A stretch of DNA of 42,644 bases. Origin: Cryomorphaceae bacterium (lineage in GTDB: Bacteria > Bacteroidota > Bacteroidia > Flavobacteriales_D > Cryomorphaceae). This document shows positions 17,901 to 26,204 of the stretch, one piece after another. A model generated the notes under the pieces. The model saw only the letters and a program-made list of their open reading frames with translations. It was not told where the DNA came from and made no database searches. A program made the position numbers and the translations under genes. The stretch's first letter is position 1. Each line of letters opens with the position of its first letter. The stretch is taken from the NCBI GenBank assembly GCA_003565555.1, contig PXBH01000082.1:1-42644 (forward strand), read 5' to 3'.

Positions 17901-20900
17901 AAGACAGCCGTTTTCATCGGTCACCGAAACAAAATAGTTCCCGCTGAGCAGCCCGTCGATTTCGGGAGCATCAGAAGTAAATCCGCCGGGGCCGTTCCAA
18001 CTGAACGAAAAGGGAGGAGTACCGCCTTCCGCAGCAACAGATATGGCTCCGTCTGCGGTGTCGCTGCATGTGCTCGGGGTAACTTCGCCCGTTACGGTAC
18101 CTTCGGCATCCGAAACGGTCACGGTCACGCTGAACAAGCATCCCGCCGCATCAACAATGATCACCTCGTAAAGCCCGGCCGGCAAACCGGACTCCCAATC
18201 GGCTATCATGCTGCCCGAAGCATCCGCCAAATTGATATCATAGGCTCCCTGTCCTCCGTCCGGAATCACGGTGATGCCTCCGTTGCTCTCTTGACAGGTA
18301 GCATCGGTTACGGTCACTTCCGCGGAAAGCGGCTCGGGCTCGGTCAGTTCAAAGGTGCCCTGCACCTCACAACCCGCGGCATCGCTCACGGTAACGGAAT
18401 ACAAACCCGCCTGAGCCTCGGTGATCACGGCGGCATCAGAAGTGAAGCTGTCGGGGCCTTCCCAGGCATAGGTCAGGCCGTTGCTCGTCCCGTTGAGAAA
18501 GGCTGCGATTTCGCCGGAGACTTCTCCCGCGCAATTCGGATTCACGGCCTCAAAGGTCAATTCGAGCGCCTCGGACACCCCCACCTCTGCTTCCGCGGAG
18601 GCTTCACAACCGTTTATATCCATTGCAGTTACCGTGTAAATTCCCGCAACGAGCCCCGTCACTGACGAAGCAGCCGAGGAAAATCCGTCGGGACCTGACC
18701 ACGTGTACTGATATCCCGGCGTTCCGCCCGAAATGTTCAGATCGATGCTTCCGTTCGCAGCACCCTCACACGTTTCGGGTGTCACCTCGGGACTGAAAGT
18801 GATTGGAGCCGGCTGCCCCACATCGTATGATTCATTGAGCAAGCAACCCGTGGCGTCTTCCACGGTGAGTAAGTAGGTGCCCGCCGCCAAATCGGAAAGC
18901 GCCGGCAAATCCGAGGTAAATCCGTTGGGGCCGGTCCATGTGTAAGTAAAAGGTGCGGTTCCGCTCGCGGGGCTCACGGTGATGCTGCCGTTCTCACCAT
19001 CGGCGCAGCTCACATCGGAAACGGAAGCCGCCAAATTGATCCCGTCCCGAAGCAGTTGAATGCTTTGCGATGCTTCACATCCGTTATCATCCGTTACGGT
19101 GACCCCGTAGGTTCCGGGGCCGATGCCGGCAAGTACGGCATCCGTTCCCACGGTAGTTCCGCTGCTGTTCACCCAAGTGTAGGAATAGTCATCCTCAACG
19201 GTGCCGCCTTCGACGATGGCTGTGAGCATGCCGTTGTCTTCGAGACACTCGGGTTGCTGAGCCTCAATTGTCAAGGTAAGGAGCTGCGGCGAAATTAATT
19301 CGGCAACGCCTTCCGCAGTACAACCCGAAGCATCCGTTACCGAGAGTGCGTATTCCCCTGCCGGGAGACTGTCGATGACAGCGGTGGCTGAGGTAAACCC
19401 GCCCGGCCCGGCCCAAGCGTAGTCGAAAGGTGCTGTACCTCCGCTCACTTCCGCCTCCAGCACGCCATCCGTCAGGCCGGCGCAGGATATGTTTTGAACA
19501 ATGATATTCGGCTCCAAAAGCGCGGGTTCAGAAACAATGAAAGTCTCTGGATTTTCACAGCCGAAGTCATCGGTGACCGAAACCGAATACGTTCCGGGCT
19601 GAAGGTTTTCCAAGGTGTTTTCGTCCGATACAAACCCTTCCGGGCCTGACCATTCAACGGTATAAGGCGGCTGACCGCCTTCAACGGTAAGGGCAATCCC
19701 GCCGTCACCGTCACCGAAGCAGGTAATGTCTGTTACAACTCCTGATACGTTGAGGACGGGTGCTTCTTCAACCGTAAATTCCGCACTGCCTGAACATCCT
19801 GCAGCATTCGTTGCCGTGGCGGTATAGGTTCCTGCTGAGACGCCCGAAATGTTTTGCGTTGCGGCTGTAAATCCTCCCGGACCCGTCCATGCATAGGTGA
19901 AGGGGCCGGCACCCGAAGTGACGCTTATACCCACAGCGCCGTCATTGCCTCCCGAGCATTCCACGTTGGTGACGGTGCCTGACAGCTCGATTTCTGCGGG
20001 TTGGTTCACGTTATAAGTGCGGGAGCCTTGGCAGCCGTTCACATCCGTAGCGGTTACTGTGTACGTTCCGGCGGCTACGCCGCTGAGGTCCTCCGATGTC
20101 GAGGTGAATCCATCCGGACCTTCCCAAAGATAGGTGTAGCCCGGCGTGCCGCCGGAAACGGTAATGTTGATCGCACCGTCGCTGCCGTCGAAACAGGTCA
20201 CATTGGTAATGACCCGCGTAATGTTGATATTGGGGTTTTGAGAAACCACGGCTTCCTCAAAGCCGCTGCAGCCGTTGGCGTCAGAAAGCAGCAAGGTGTA
20301 TGTACCCGCCGCCAAATCTGCAATGTCGGGCTGATTGGAGCTGAACCCGCCGGGTCCGATCCAGAAGTAGTTATACGGCCCCGTACCGCCCGATGCAAGG
20401 GTGGAAATGCTGCCCGTGCTTTGGCCGAAGCAGGACACCGGTTCAATGTCAAAATCAGCCGTGAGCGCATCGGGAGCCACTACGGTAAAAGAAGCCGCCG
20501 CAGCACATCCCGCAGCATCGGTTACGGTGAGGTCGTAGGTGCCCGGAGCAAGCCCCGAAATGTTTTGGTCCGCTGAGCTGTACCCTCCCGGGCCTGTCCA
20601 TGAGAATACAAAAGGCGAGGTTCCTCCGTCAATCTCCGTGCTCACTGCTCCCGTATTCCCTGTGGCACAGGCCGCGCCCGTCACCGTTCCCGAAATCAAA
20701 ATCGGAGGGGCGTCGGAGACTTCCGCTTGGGCATTGCGCTCGCAGCCGTTGGCATCCGTGAGCAAAAGAACATAGGTGCCCGGGGCCAGGTTGTCGATAT
20801 TTTGGTCACCCGAAGCGAATCCGTCGGCCCCGGTCCAGGAGAAGCTGTATGGGGGAACACCACCGTCTGCGGACGCGCTCACGGAGCCGTCATCTCCGCC

Positions 20901-22610
20901 CTGACAGGTTACATCGGTTGTTTCGAGTGAAATCTCAATTTCCGTCTCTTCTGTGATTTCAAAACTTGTATCGGTCTCGCAGCCGTTTGCGTCGGCCACC
21001 GTCAAATCGTAAGTGCCCGGCGCAAGCGCGCTGATCGCTGCCGCCGAGGCGGAAAATCCGTTCGGACCCGTCCAGTTGTAGACGTAAGGAGAAGTACCGC
21101 CGTCGGCCTGCGCTTCGATGGCACCGCTGTTATCCCCGAAGCAGAGCACAGGGGTTACATCAGCGGTTACCGTGAGCTCATCCGGGCCTCCGATTTCATA
21201 GCTGTCCGCAAAAACACATCCGTTGTTGTCTGTAAGTTCCAGGCCGTAAGTCCCTGAGAGGAGTCCCGAGAGATCTTCCGTATCTGCGGTAAAGCCCTCG
21301 GGACCGGTCCAGGAAAAACTGTAAGGCGCCAAGCCCCCCGTCACGCTGAGGTCTGCGGCTCCTTCCGTCCCGTCGTGGCAAAGATTGTCAGTGAGGGAAG
21401 CCGTGACCTCAATAGGCGGAAATTCATTTACGATAAAAGCGGCGGATCCTTCGCAACCTGCGCCGTCCGTTGCAGTCAGCGTGTAGGTGCCCGGCACCAG
21501 TCCGGTGATTTCTTCGGTGGCCGCGGAAAATCCTCCGGGCCCCGTCCATGCGAGGGTGAAATTGCCGTCTCCGCCCGTGATTTGGGCATCTACGGTTCCG
21601 TTCTCGTCGCCTGCACATACCACGTCACCCACATCACCTGTTACGGTGACGGGTTCGGGAGCATCGGTGAAGGTGAAGTCGGTGGAGAATTCGCAACCGA
21701 GCTGATCGGTCACATCAAGGGTAAATGATGCGCAGAGCGCTTCCGGCATAAATCCCGTTTCTCCGCTTGACCATTCGAGCTGGTAGCCTCCGTTTCCGCC
21801 GATAACGATGGGCATGGCGCTTCCGTTGCAATCGCCGGCACATACCGGCGGTGTGCCGTTCATGGCAAAGAGGGCGAGGGGTCCCGGTTCGTTTACAAAG
21901 ATGTCTTCACTACAGGGCAGTCCGCCCTGTCCGAGGTCGATTACGATCACGGTGTAGGTTCCCGCACCTACACCGACCCACTCGCGGGTGGAGGGACCGC
22001 TCACCCATTGATAGCTGAAGGGGCCCACCCCGTCCGCAGGTTCTTCCACGGCCGCCGTTCCGTCGCTGTCGCCGTTGCAAGTGGGGGAGGTCACATCGGG
22101 TACGATGGTGAAGAATGCACAAGATGCCCTGTCGGCAGTGCCGAAAGGAGCCGCTTTATTGTAGGCCGTTTCGGAAAATGAAATTTGCGAAAAGCTCGAT
22201 TCGGGACAGGCCAGTACAGCCCCGTCACCGGGCGCTGCGGTCAATGCGATATTCAGCGTGGATTCGATGCGTGATCCTGCATTGAGCGCAAAGGAGCCGC
22301 TCACGTTAAGTGTTGCGCCGTCCTTTCCGGAAAAAGCGAAGGGCCGGTCGTCGGCTACGGTGAGCGAGGTGAGTGTTACGGGTACGTCGATCACCACGTC
22401 CGTGATAAATGCAGCGGCGGTGAAGACTACATGGTCATCGCCGGCGGGAAGTTCGGAGGCCTGTGCACCGTCTTTTTTCCAGTTCTCAAGGTCGCTCCAC
22501 TGCGGGGATTGGCCTTGCCAGGTGTACACCTGTGCGAAAAGCGACGTTTGCAGGAAGAAGGCCGCTGCGGCCCACCCCCAAAGCGATATCCTGTATTGTG
22601 TTGCTTTCAA
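14976..22610 (-). CDS. Giant SprB-like repeat adhesin with type B T9SS sorting domain
   Basis: This 2544-residue exported protein has a signal peptide (cleaved near LFAQ, residue 26), an N-terminal region to about 170 resembling a beta-helical cell-surface domain, and about 27 SprB-type repeats of roughly 79 residues (171-2292). Two Ig-like or PKD-like domains follow, and then a type B sorting domain starting near SSGFTPNNDGVNDRW and ending ITIYR. Each repeat has the pattern C-G..DG, GG..PY, W.GP.GF, GTY, VTD..GC, with two Cys and one Trp. The protein is strongly acidic. Family knowledge: SprB is a mobile surface adhesin for gliding. An equivalent gliding or attachment role is inferred. The start is TTG at 22610, 5 bp after the previous stop; only CTG or ATT lie upstream in frame. 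PorP/SprF genes flank it on both sides. Confidence 0.93.
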   Translation of the reverse strand: MKATQYRISLWGWAAAAFFLQTSLFAQVYTWQGQSPQWSDLENWKKDGAQASELPAGDDHVVFTAAAFITDVVIDVPVTLTSLTVADDRPFAFSGKDGATLNVSGSFALNAGSRIESTLNIALTAAPGDGAVLACPESSFSQISFSETAYNKAAPFGTADRASCAFFTIVPDVTSPTCNGDSDGTAAVEEPADGVGPFSYQWVSGPSTREWVGVGAGTYTVIVIDLGQGGLPCSEDIFVNEPGPLALFAMNGTPPVCAGDCNGSAMPIVIGGNGGYQLEWSSGETGFMPEALCASFTLDVTDQLGCEFSTDFTFTDAPEPVTVTGDVGDVVCAGDENGTVDAQITGGDGNFTLAWTGPGGFSAATEEITGLVPGTYTLTATDGAGCEGSAAFIVNEFPPIEVTASLTDNLCHDGTEGAADLSVTGGLAPYSFSWTGPEGFTADTEDLSGLLSGTYGLELTDNNGCVFADSYEIGGPDELTVTADVTPVLCFGDNSGAIEAQADGGTSPYVYNWTGPNGFSASAAAISALAPGTYDLTVADANGCETDTSFEITEETEIEISLETTDVTCQGGDDGSVSASADGGVPPYSFSWTGADGFASGDQNIDNLAPGTYVLLLTDANGCERNAQAEVSDAPPILISGTVTGAACATGNTGAVSTEIDGGTSPFVFSWTGPGGYSSADQNISGLAPGTYDLTVTDAAGCAAAASFTVVAPDALTADFDIEPVSCFGQSTGSISTLASGGTGPYNYFWIGPGGFSSNQPDIADLAAGTYTLLLSDANGCSGFEEAVVSQNPNINITRVITNVTCFDGSDGAINITVSGGTPGYTYLWEGPDGFTSTSEDLSGVAAGTYTVTATDVNGCQGSRTYNVNQPAEIELSGTVTNVECSGGNDGAVGISVTSGAGPFTYAWTGPGGFTAATQNISGVSAGTYTATATNAAGCSGSAEFTVEEAPVLNVSGVVTDITCFGDGDGGIALTVEGGQPPYTVEWSGPEGFVSDENTLENLQPGTYSVSVTDDFGCENPETFIVSEPALLEPNIIVQNISCAGLTDGVLEAEVSGGTAPFDYAWAGPGGFTSATAVIDSLPAGEYALSVTDASGCTAEGVAELISPQLLTLTIEAQQPECLEDNGMLTAIVEGGTVEDDYSYTWVNSSGTTVGTDAVLAGIGPGTYGVTVTDDNGCEASQSIQLLRDGINLAASVSDVSCADGENGSITVSPASGTAPFTYTWTGPNGFTSDLPALSDLAAGTYLLTVEDATGCLLNESYDVGQPAPITFSPEVTPETCEGAANGSIDLNISGGTPGYQYTWSGPDGFSSAASSVTGLVAGIYTVTAMDINGCEASAEAEVGVSEALELTFEAVNPNCAGEVSGEIAAFLNGTSNGLTYAWEGPDSFTSDAAVITEAQAGLYSVTVSDAAGCEVQGTFELTEPEPLSAEVTVTDATCQESNGGITVIPDGGQGAYDINLADASGSMIADWESGLPAGLYEVIIVDAAGCLFSVTVTVSDAEGTVTGEVTPSTCSDTADGAISVAAEGGTPPFSFSWNGPGGFTSDAPEIDGLLSGNYFVSVTDENGCLYTAEFEVGAPEPLAGSVTASPVTCAGDDGSLSLTASGGTAPYEISWTGPGGFTADGGEVDGLIAGVYFYEITDSVGCSVTGEAELLFIADIEAAADVQEILCGGTDNGVISISLSGGTPPYEIAWSGPEGFTSDEAEISELAPGAYVLTVTDATECIAEFTYALDAPEALSLALSTQAPDCGASNGIITADISGGTAEDAYFIAWTDAGGNPLGGANPLEDLPPGNYTVSVSDDLGCTAAESVTLMNPGIEFDLEVSPISCTDLTDGAATLTVTADNPPVTVEWTGPNGFSETGEGVSGLAPGSYAFVITSADGCTVSGTAELDNPEALDFSAEITSACFGATDGAVVLTPINAVPEAVISWAGPDGFTASGPELDALAPGTYSFTLTDGNGCILTDAVEVEEASEIIAEVTSAGVSCTGETDGNIELTSLSGGTAPYTLSWTGPEEFTSADSTITGLTGGDYMLTVTDALGCTATADAAVETPQPLTASAEVTYPDCNDPDGNTGIALTVQGGTAPYDIVWTGENFISDQFMIENLEPGDYNYLLTDANGCTLEGTAEAEAFIPLSAEVTVNDISCAGEEDGSIEVTVIGGAGDVVINWSGPGGFEADQPVIEGLLPGTYSLLLLDEQDCAFQNAYTIEVPEVLEAEISEIIDANCNVSFDGAATGQASGGTEPYSYLWENESGFSSEGPTAEGLGAGVYNLTVTDAGGCTAQTEAEIDFIFEIFAEAGEDVFVCASELPVGLSGTGEGGIEFLWTDAAGDTLATEAAFDFSAVPGNYTLVFTAGNGVCEATDSLTVEIVSGPQADAGESIDVFAEEVFTLGGSPVSETGTDFAWSPAAGGAFDPFEANPSGFILETTVFTVVVTDGDGCTASDSVTVRLIPGVEISSGFTPNNDGVNDRWIIDNIELFPESLVSIFNRWGQLLYRQRAYNAGNAWDGTYEGQTLPVGTYYYTVELNDPRFPDPFTGPITIYR
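15733..22100 (-). repeat. About 27 tandem SprB-type coding repeats (about 237 bp each)
   Basis: The repeats are aligned by W-x-GP-x-GF, GTY and VTD-x-x-GC. They are clear at protein level but strongly diverged at DNA level, with different codons for the same motif. Units 13, 17 and 21 are atypical in the centre (the W-x-GP segment is replaced), at intervals of four. Confidence 0.88.
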
Positions 22611-22615
22611 CTTAA

Positions 22616-23566
22616 TCAGTAATAGGCGTTACACGGTACGAAACCCGCTTTTTCCGTTCTGGGGCAGGCTGTGATACCGAGAATGATCTCGTGGGCGTTG
22701 GACGGTCCGAGGCGCACTTTGGAATAGGTGAAGTCGTAGGCGTAGGCAATGGTGAAATAGTCAAGAAAGTTAAACTTCAACATGCCGGCTACCGCATCTT
22801 GTGACCTGAAGGCCACTCCGAGTGCCACAATATTGTCATAGTCGGCCCAGAAGTTTACGTCAAGTGAAGGCGTTGAGTTACCTGTAAACAAAAGCTGTGC
22901 GGCAGGGATATAACTCATTTTTTCACCCACTTCAAAAATGCGGCCTCCCATCAGGTTGAAATGCGGTGTCATGTCGTAAGATTCTCCGATATTGCTGAGC
23001 CGCGGATTGGTCAGGTGGCCGCCGCTGAAGCCCACAAACCAGTGCTTGCTGTAGAGCCAAAGGCCGGCATTAATGTCCGGAAACATCAATTCTGTCTCGG
23101 ATGATTGTAAGAGTGGATCCCCCGCCATGGGTACATTGATCTGGGCCAGATCAAAGCGGTATTGAAACACACCGACGCCCAATCCGAAGGCGAGACGCGT
23201 TTTTCGGGTTATCGGCAGGTGGACGGAATAGGCGGCGTGTGCGCTCGTTCTTCCCGTCGGGCCGGTGGCATCTCCCTGCAGGATAATTCCCGCTCCGTGG
23301 ATCACGCCCCGGTTGTTGCTGATCGAATTGATGCGCTGGTGGGCGGTGGCTACTACCGTTTGCGGGGCGTCATCAAAGCCCGCCCACTGATTGCGGTAGC
23401 CGATCCGCGCGTCAAGGCACTCCTTGAGCCCGGCATTGGCGGGGTTCACGGCAAATGCGTTAAAAAGGAAATTGGTGAAATGCGGCGTTTGCTGCGCAGA
23501 TGCTGCGGATGAAATAAAAACCGCAAATAACCCTGCAAAAATCGGTATGGATCGGTTCAATTTCAT
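22616..23566 (-). CDS. PorP/SprF family type IX secretion membrane protein (first copy)
   Basis: This 316-residue protein has a signal peptide ending ASAQQ, the motifs VNPANAGLKE and YRNQWAGFDDAPQT, and beta-strand-rich remaining sequence as expected of a PorP/SprF barrel. Its ATG overlaps the stop of the upstream type-B-sorted protein (ATGA), and its stop lies 5 bp from the giant adhesin start, so it belongs to the same transcript. Its position directly after a type B cargo gene suggests it serves that cargo, while the copy at 14050-14976 serves the giant protein. Confidence 0.93.
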   Translation of the reverse strand: MKLNRSIPIFAGLFAVFISSAASAQQTPHFTNFLFNAFAVNPANAGLKECLDARIGYRNQWAGFDDAPQTVVATAHQRINSISNNRGVIHGAGIILQGDATGPTGRTSAHAAYSVHLPITRKTRLAFGLGVGVFQYRFDLAQINVPMAGDPLLQSSETELMFPDINAGLWLYSKHWFVGFSGGHLTNPRLSNIGESYDMTPHFNLMGGRIFEVGEKMSYIPAAQLLFTGNSTPSLDVNFWADYDNIVALGVAFRSQDAVAGMLKFNFLDYFTIAYAYDFTYSKVRLGPSNAHEIILGITACPRTEKAGFVPCNAYY

Positions 23567-24630
23567 CGCACTATGGTTACGGATCCGGTAATGGGTTCTG
23601 TGCTGAAGTCAATGGGATTCAGCTCTATCACGTAGTAATAAGTCGCGGCGGGCAGGTTGTCCCCGTCCCAGTCGTTGCGGTAGTTTGTGGCCTGAAATAC
23701 TTTTGCGCCCCATCGGGAGTACACGATGATCTGGGCGTTGGGCCATTCGGTGATTCGGTCTATTTCCCAGGTGTCATTGAAGCCGTCGTTATTCGGCGTA
23801 AAGGCATTGAAGGGGGTCACCGGCGGCACCACGGTAATCAGAAATTGCTCGCGGTAAGGACAGTCGTTGATTTCCGTTTGGGCGAAGTAAGTGAAAGCTC
23901 CGAATTCTTGGGGACTTGCAGCCACCGCAGATCCCTCAGTGGGATTCACCTGTTCACCGCTCCACTCGTAGGGGCCGAAGTCCGGATTCAGTGCCAGGTC
24001 AGCCGAGGCACCCGGAAAGATTTGTTGATTTTGCGGCGTGGCAGGTGTTGCGGCGAGGTCGTATTCTACCGCGGGGCCCGATACAGAAAGAAACACGGCA
24101 CAATCGCTCACGGTGCCGTCGGGATCGTCTCCGAGAATGCCCGTGACCATCACGTAATATGTGGTGGAGGGCTCCAGCCCGTCTATGAATATCTGGCTGC
24201 CTTCCTCTTGCTCCGTATTGCAGGCCAGAGGTTCCGAGTAGGTATTGGGGTCGCAGAGGTCTTCAGCCGAAAAGACGGAAATATTGATCCCTGTTCCCGC
24301 CAGCGTGTCTGTAGCACAGCTGTCTACCGTCAGCGCGAGAAATGCCGTGGAGTCTTGGTAATCGATGGAGGGAAACTGCTCGGTGTCGAGGGTTTCAAAG
24401 GAGAAAAACACCGCATTCGGGGCATCGTCAAAACAAAATGAATCGGGAACTCCGGAAGGAACACCTTCCGAGACGGACACGGTATCGGTCGATGTAAGCG
24501 GACAAATAAGGCCGGGGTCAATACAGTCCTGCGCCGAAAGCTCTGCAAAACAGAGCATGAAGAGCGATGCAAAAACTGCGAAAACCGCCCGGTAAGGGGA
24601 TTTCTCAGTCATAAGGGGAGAGAGTTGCAT
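23563..24630 (-). CDS. Secreted protein with type B T9SS sorting domain
   Basis: This 355-residue protein has a signal peptide ending ELSAQ, a Cys-containing N-terminal domain (DCIDPGLICP, a later CATDTL segment), then an Ig-like or PKD-like part. It ends in a type B sorting domain starting near FNAFTPNNDGFNDTW and closing VTIVR. The N-terminal two-thirds resembles the pre-peptidase/adhesion modules common in T9SS cargo but has no firm family assignment. It is the first gene of the locus, like the small sprC/sprD genes ahead of sprB in Flavobacterium, though homology to those is not claimed. ATG at 24612 is an equally good start, giving a shorter n-region and a longer leader after the putative box at 24641-24648. 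Confidence 0.88.
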   Translation of the reverse strand: MQLSPLMTEKSPYRAVFAVFASLFMLCFAELSAQDCIDPGLICPLTSTDTVSVSEGVPSGVPDSFCFDDAPNAVFFSFETLDTEQFPSIDYQDSTAFLALTVDSCATDTLAGTGINISVFSAEDLCDPNTYSEPLACNTEQEEGSQIFIDGLEPSTTYYVMVTGILGDDPDGTVSDCAVFLSVSGPAVEYDLAATPATPQNQQIFPGASADLALNPDFGPYEWSGEQVNPTEGSAVAASPQEFGAFTYFAQTEINDCPYREQFLITVVPPVTPFNAFTPNNDGFNDTWEIDRITEWPNAQIIVYSRWGAKVFQATNYRNDWDGDNLPAATYYYVIELNPIDFSTEPITGSVTIVR

Positions 24631-24640
24631 TTAACTCGTC

Positions 24641-24648
24641 TAAATGTA
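24641..24648 (-). promoter_or_regulatory. Possible -7 box (TACATTTA) for the adhesin operon
   Basis: Minus-strand TACATTTA departs from TAnnTTTG at the last base only. The same octamer followed by G occurs before the third PorP gene (13920-13927). If used here, the ATG at 24612 is better placed than that at 24630. No -33 element was found. The 117-bp gap 24631-24747 also contains an imperfect inverted repeat near 24690-24710 (TTTCC..ACA arms) that may end the upstream minus-strand gene. Confidence 0.35.
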
Positions 24649-24747
24649 CGCAATCGCGCCGTGCGAAGGTTTCAGCTTTCAGATATTTTCCACAGATTAT
24701 TGTGGGGAAACCTGCTTCTCAAACGTCATTACCAATTGCTTAAAAAC

Positions 24748-26172
24748 TCAACCGCGAAGCATAAAAACGACTGCCGTCAAAATGACGGCCAGAGAAACGG
24801 CGAGGGCATTTACGGCATCGTTTGTCATTCCCGGCCGGCCGCCCCTTATGCCGGATGAAGCTTCCCGATCGGAATCTGTCCAAGTTCCGTCCGTGCGAAG
24901 GTTTTTCTCTTGCAAAAACTGGCCGGCAAGGCTGTCCGCATAATTCGACAGGACGGAGATCACAGCGATTGCCGTTGCCTCGGGCACGGAGGCCAAGCCG
25001 GAGACTACTGCGGCGAGGGGAATTACCGCCGCGAAAAGGATGCCTGCCAGGCTGCCCGGCAGGGAAATACCTCCGCTCACCCCGGCTTCGAGTTTTTTCA
25101 GACCCACGGCGCTCCATGATTTGTTCGAGAGGCGCGACCCAATCTCAGAAGAGGCCGTATCGCTCAGTGCCGCAGAAAATCCCGCCACGGAAGCCAAGGC
25201 AAGAGCATCAATCCCGGTGAGCATCCACAGCATCAGGGACACCGCGCCGGGTCCGCCGTTGGCCCACACTTGAACAGCAGTGCGGCGGGGCGGCTTTTCG
25301 CGCTCGCCCCTGCGCGGTGCGGGAAGCAATGAAAGCAGGGTGCCCGCCCCGAAAAAAATCAACGGGGGCAAGAAGTAAATCGGCGCGGGTGATACGAGGA
25401 AGATCGCTCCCATCAGTGCCGCCGCCGCCGCGCCGCCCCCGCTCAGCCACTTTTTGCGAAAAGCGAGATAAGCTGCACCGGCAAGTAACACGGGCCAAAG
25501 CATTGCTTCCGTACCCAAGTCGGCTGCGGAGCCCGCTGCGAGCCAGTATGCCGCAGCCGCAGGTATCCAGATGTTATCGCGCCCCCGTGACGAAGCCGCT
25601 TCGGTAAACGTGAGGAACACTGCAATAAAAATCAGAAAGCCCACAGAGCCCTCGGGCAAGGGAATAAAGGAAAACAAGCGGCCGGCAAAAAGCAATATAC
25701 CTGCGGCGAGGAAAAAAAATACGGCTGAACCTGTAAGGGAGCGCTCATCCCCGCCGAGGGTGTAGCGCCGTACTCCGAGGTATTCACCTGCCAAAGTCGC
25801 AAAGCCGTCTGCCAGAGCCAGTACAGCCATCGGGTAAAAAACCAATTCGGGCCGGCGGGCGCCGAAGAAGTAGGTCAGTAACCAAAATACGGCTATAAAA
25901 TACACCATGCCCCAGCTGCGGCGACCGGTGCGCTTGTCTTTGAGAAATCCGAACCGAACGGCGGTAAATGTGAGCGGAAGGGCAGCTCCCGAGGCAATCA
26001 GGATGTATTCCGTTTGCGGAATGATGTACACGGAGAATGCACATACGGAAATGGCACCGATGTGCAGTATCTTGCGCGGCACAGCGCGCAATCCCGGAAA
26101 GTACTTTTCGAGTACCGCCGAAACTGCGAGCAAGATTATTATTACCGCAACGGGAACAAATACGACCTTCAC
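24748..26172 (-). CDS. Fused prenol kinase (VTE5-like) and DUF92 prenyl-phosphate kinase (VTE6-like)
   Basis: This 474-residue integral membrane protein has two recognisable halves. Residues 1-235 match the CTP-dependent phytol/dolichol kinase group: PRKILHIGA (32-40), ALADGFATLAGEYLG (119-133) and ERSLTGSAVFFF (143-154), comparable to the DG.AD..G and KS..GS motifs. Residues about 240-472 match DUF92: ANGGPGA (304-310), SAALSDTASSEIGS (334-347), GVSGGISLPG (364-373) and a closing TNDAVNALAV. Family knowledge: plant VTE5 makes phytyl phosphate and VTE6 makes the diphosphate. One chain would thus do both steps of prenol salvage. The start is GTG at 26172. The gene diverges, 32 bp away, from a methyltransferase and a UbiA prenyltransferase that could use the product. 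Substrate and activity are inferred. Confidence 0.82.
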   Translation of the reverse strand: MKVVFVPVAVIIILLAVSAVLEKYFPGLRAVPRKILHIGAISVCAFSVYIIPQTEYILIASGAALPLTFTAVRFGFLKDKRTGRRSWGMVYFIAVFWLLTYFFGARRPELVFYPMAVLALADGFATLAGEYLGVRRYTLGGDERSLTGSAVFFFLAAGILLFAGRLFSFIPLPEGSVGFLIFIAVFLTFTEAASSRGRDNIWIPAAAAYWLAAGSAADLGTEAMLWPVLLAGAAYLAFRKKWLSGGGAAAAALMGAIFLVSPAPIYFLPPLIFFGAGTLLSLLPAPRRGEREKPPRRTAVQVWANGGPGAVSLMLWMLTGIDALALASVAGFSAALSDTASSEIGSRLSNKSWSAVGLKKLEAGVSGGISLPGSLAGILFAAVIPLAAVVSGLASVPEATAIAVISVLSNYADSLAGQFLQEKNLRTDGTWTDSDREASSGIRGGRPGMTNDAVNALAVSLAVILTAVVFMLRG

Positions 26173-26204
26173 ACCCTTAGTTCAATATTGCCAAAAGTAA
26201 CAGA
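26173..26204. promoter_or_regulatory. 32-bp divergent promoter region of the prenylation locus
   Basis: Only 32 bp separate the GTG of the fused kinase (minus) from the ATG of the methyltransferase (plus). A minus-strand TACTTTTG box (26192-26199) fits the -7 consensus for the kinase gene. A plus-strand promoter must lie within the kinase gene or overlap this box, so the two directions may compete or be co-regulated. Confidence 0.45.

Noticed and set aside
15733-22100. Possible CRISPR or tandem DNA repeat array
   Set aside because: The periodicity of about 237 bp is coding, in frame and diverged at DNA level; no short identical repeats with spacers exist.
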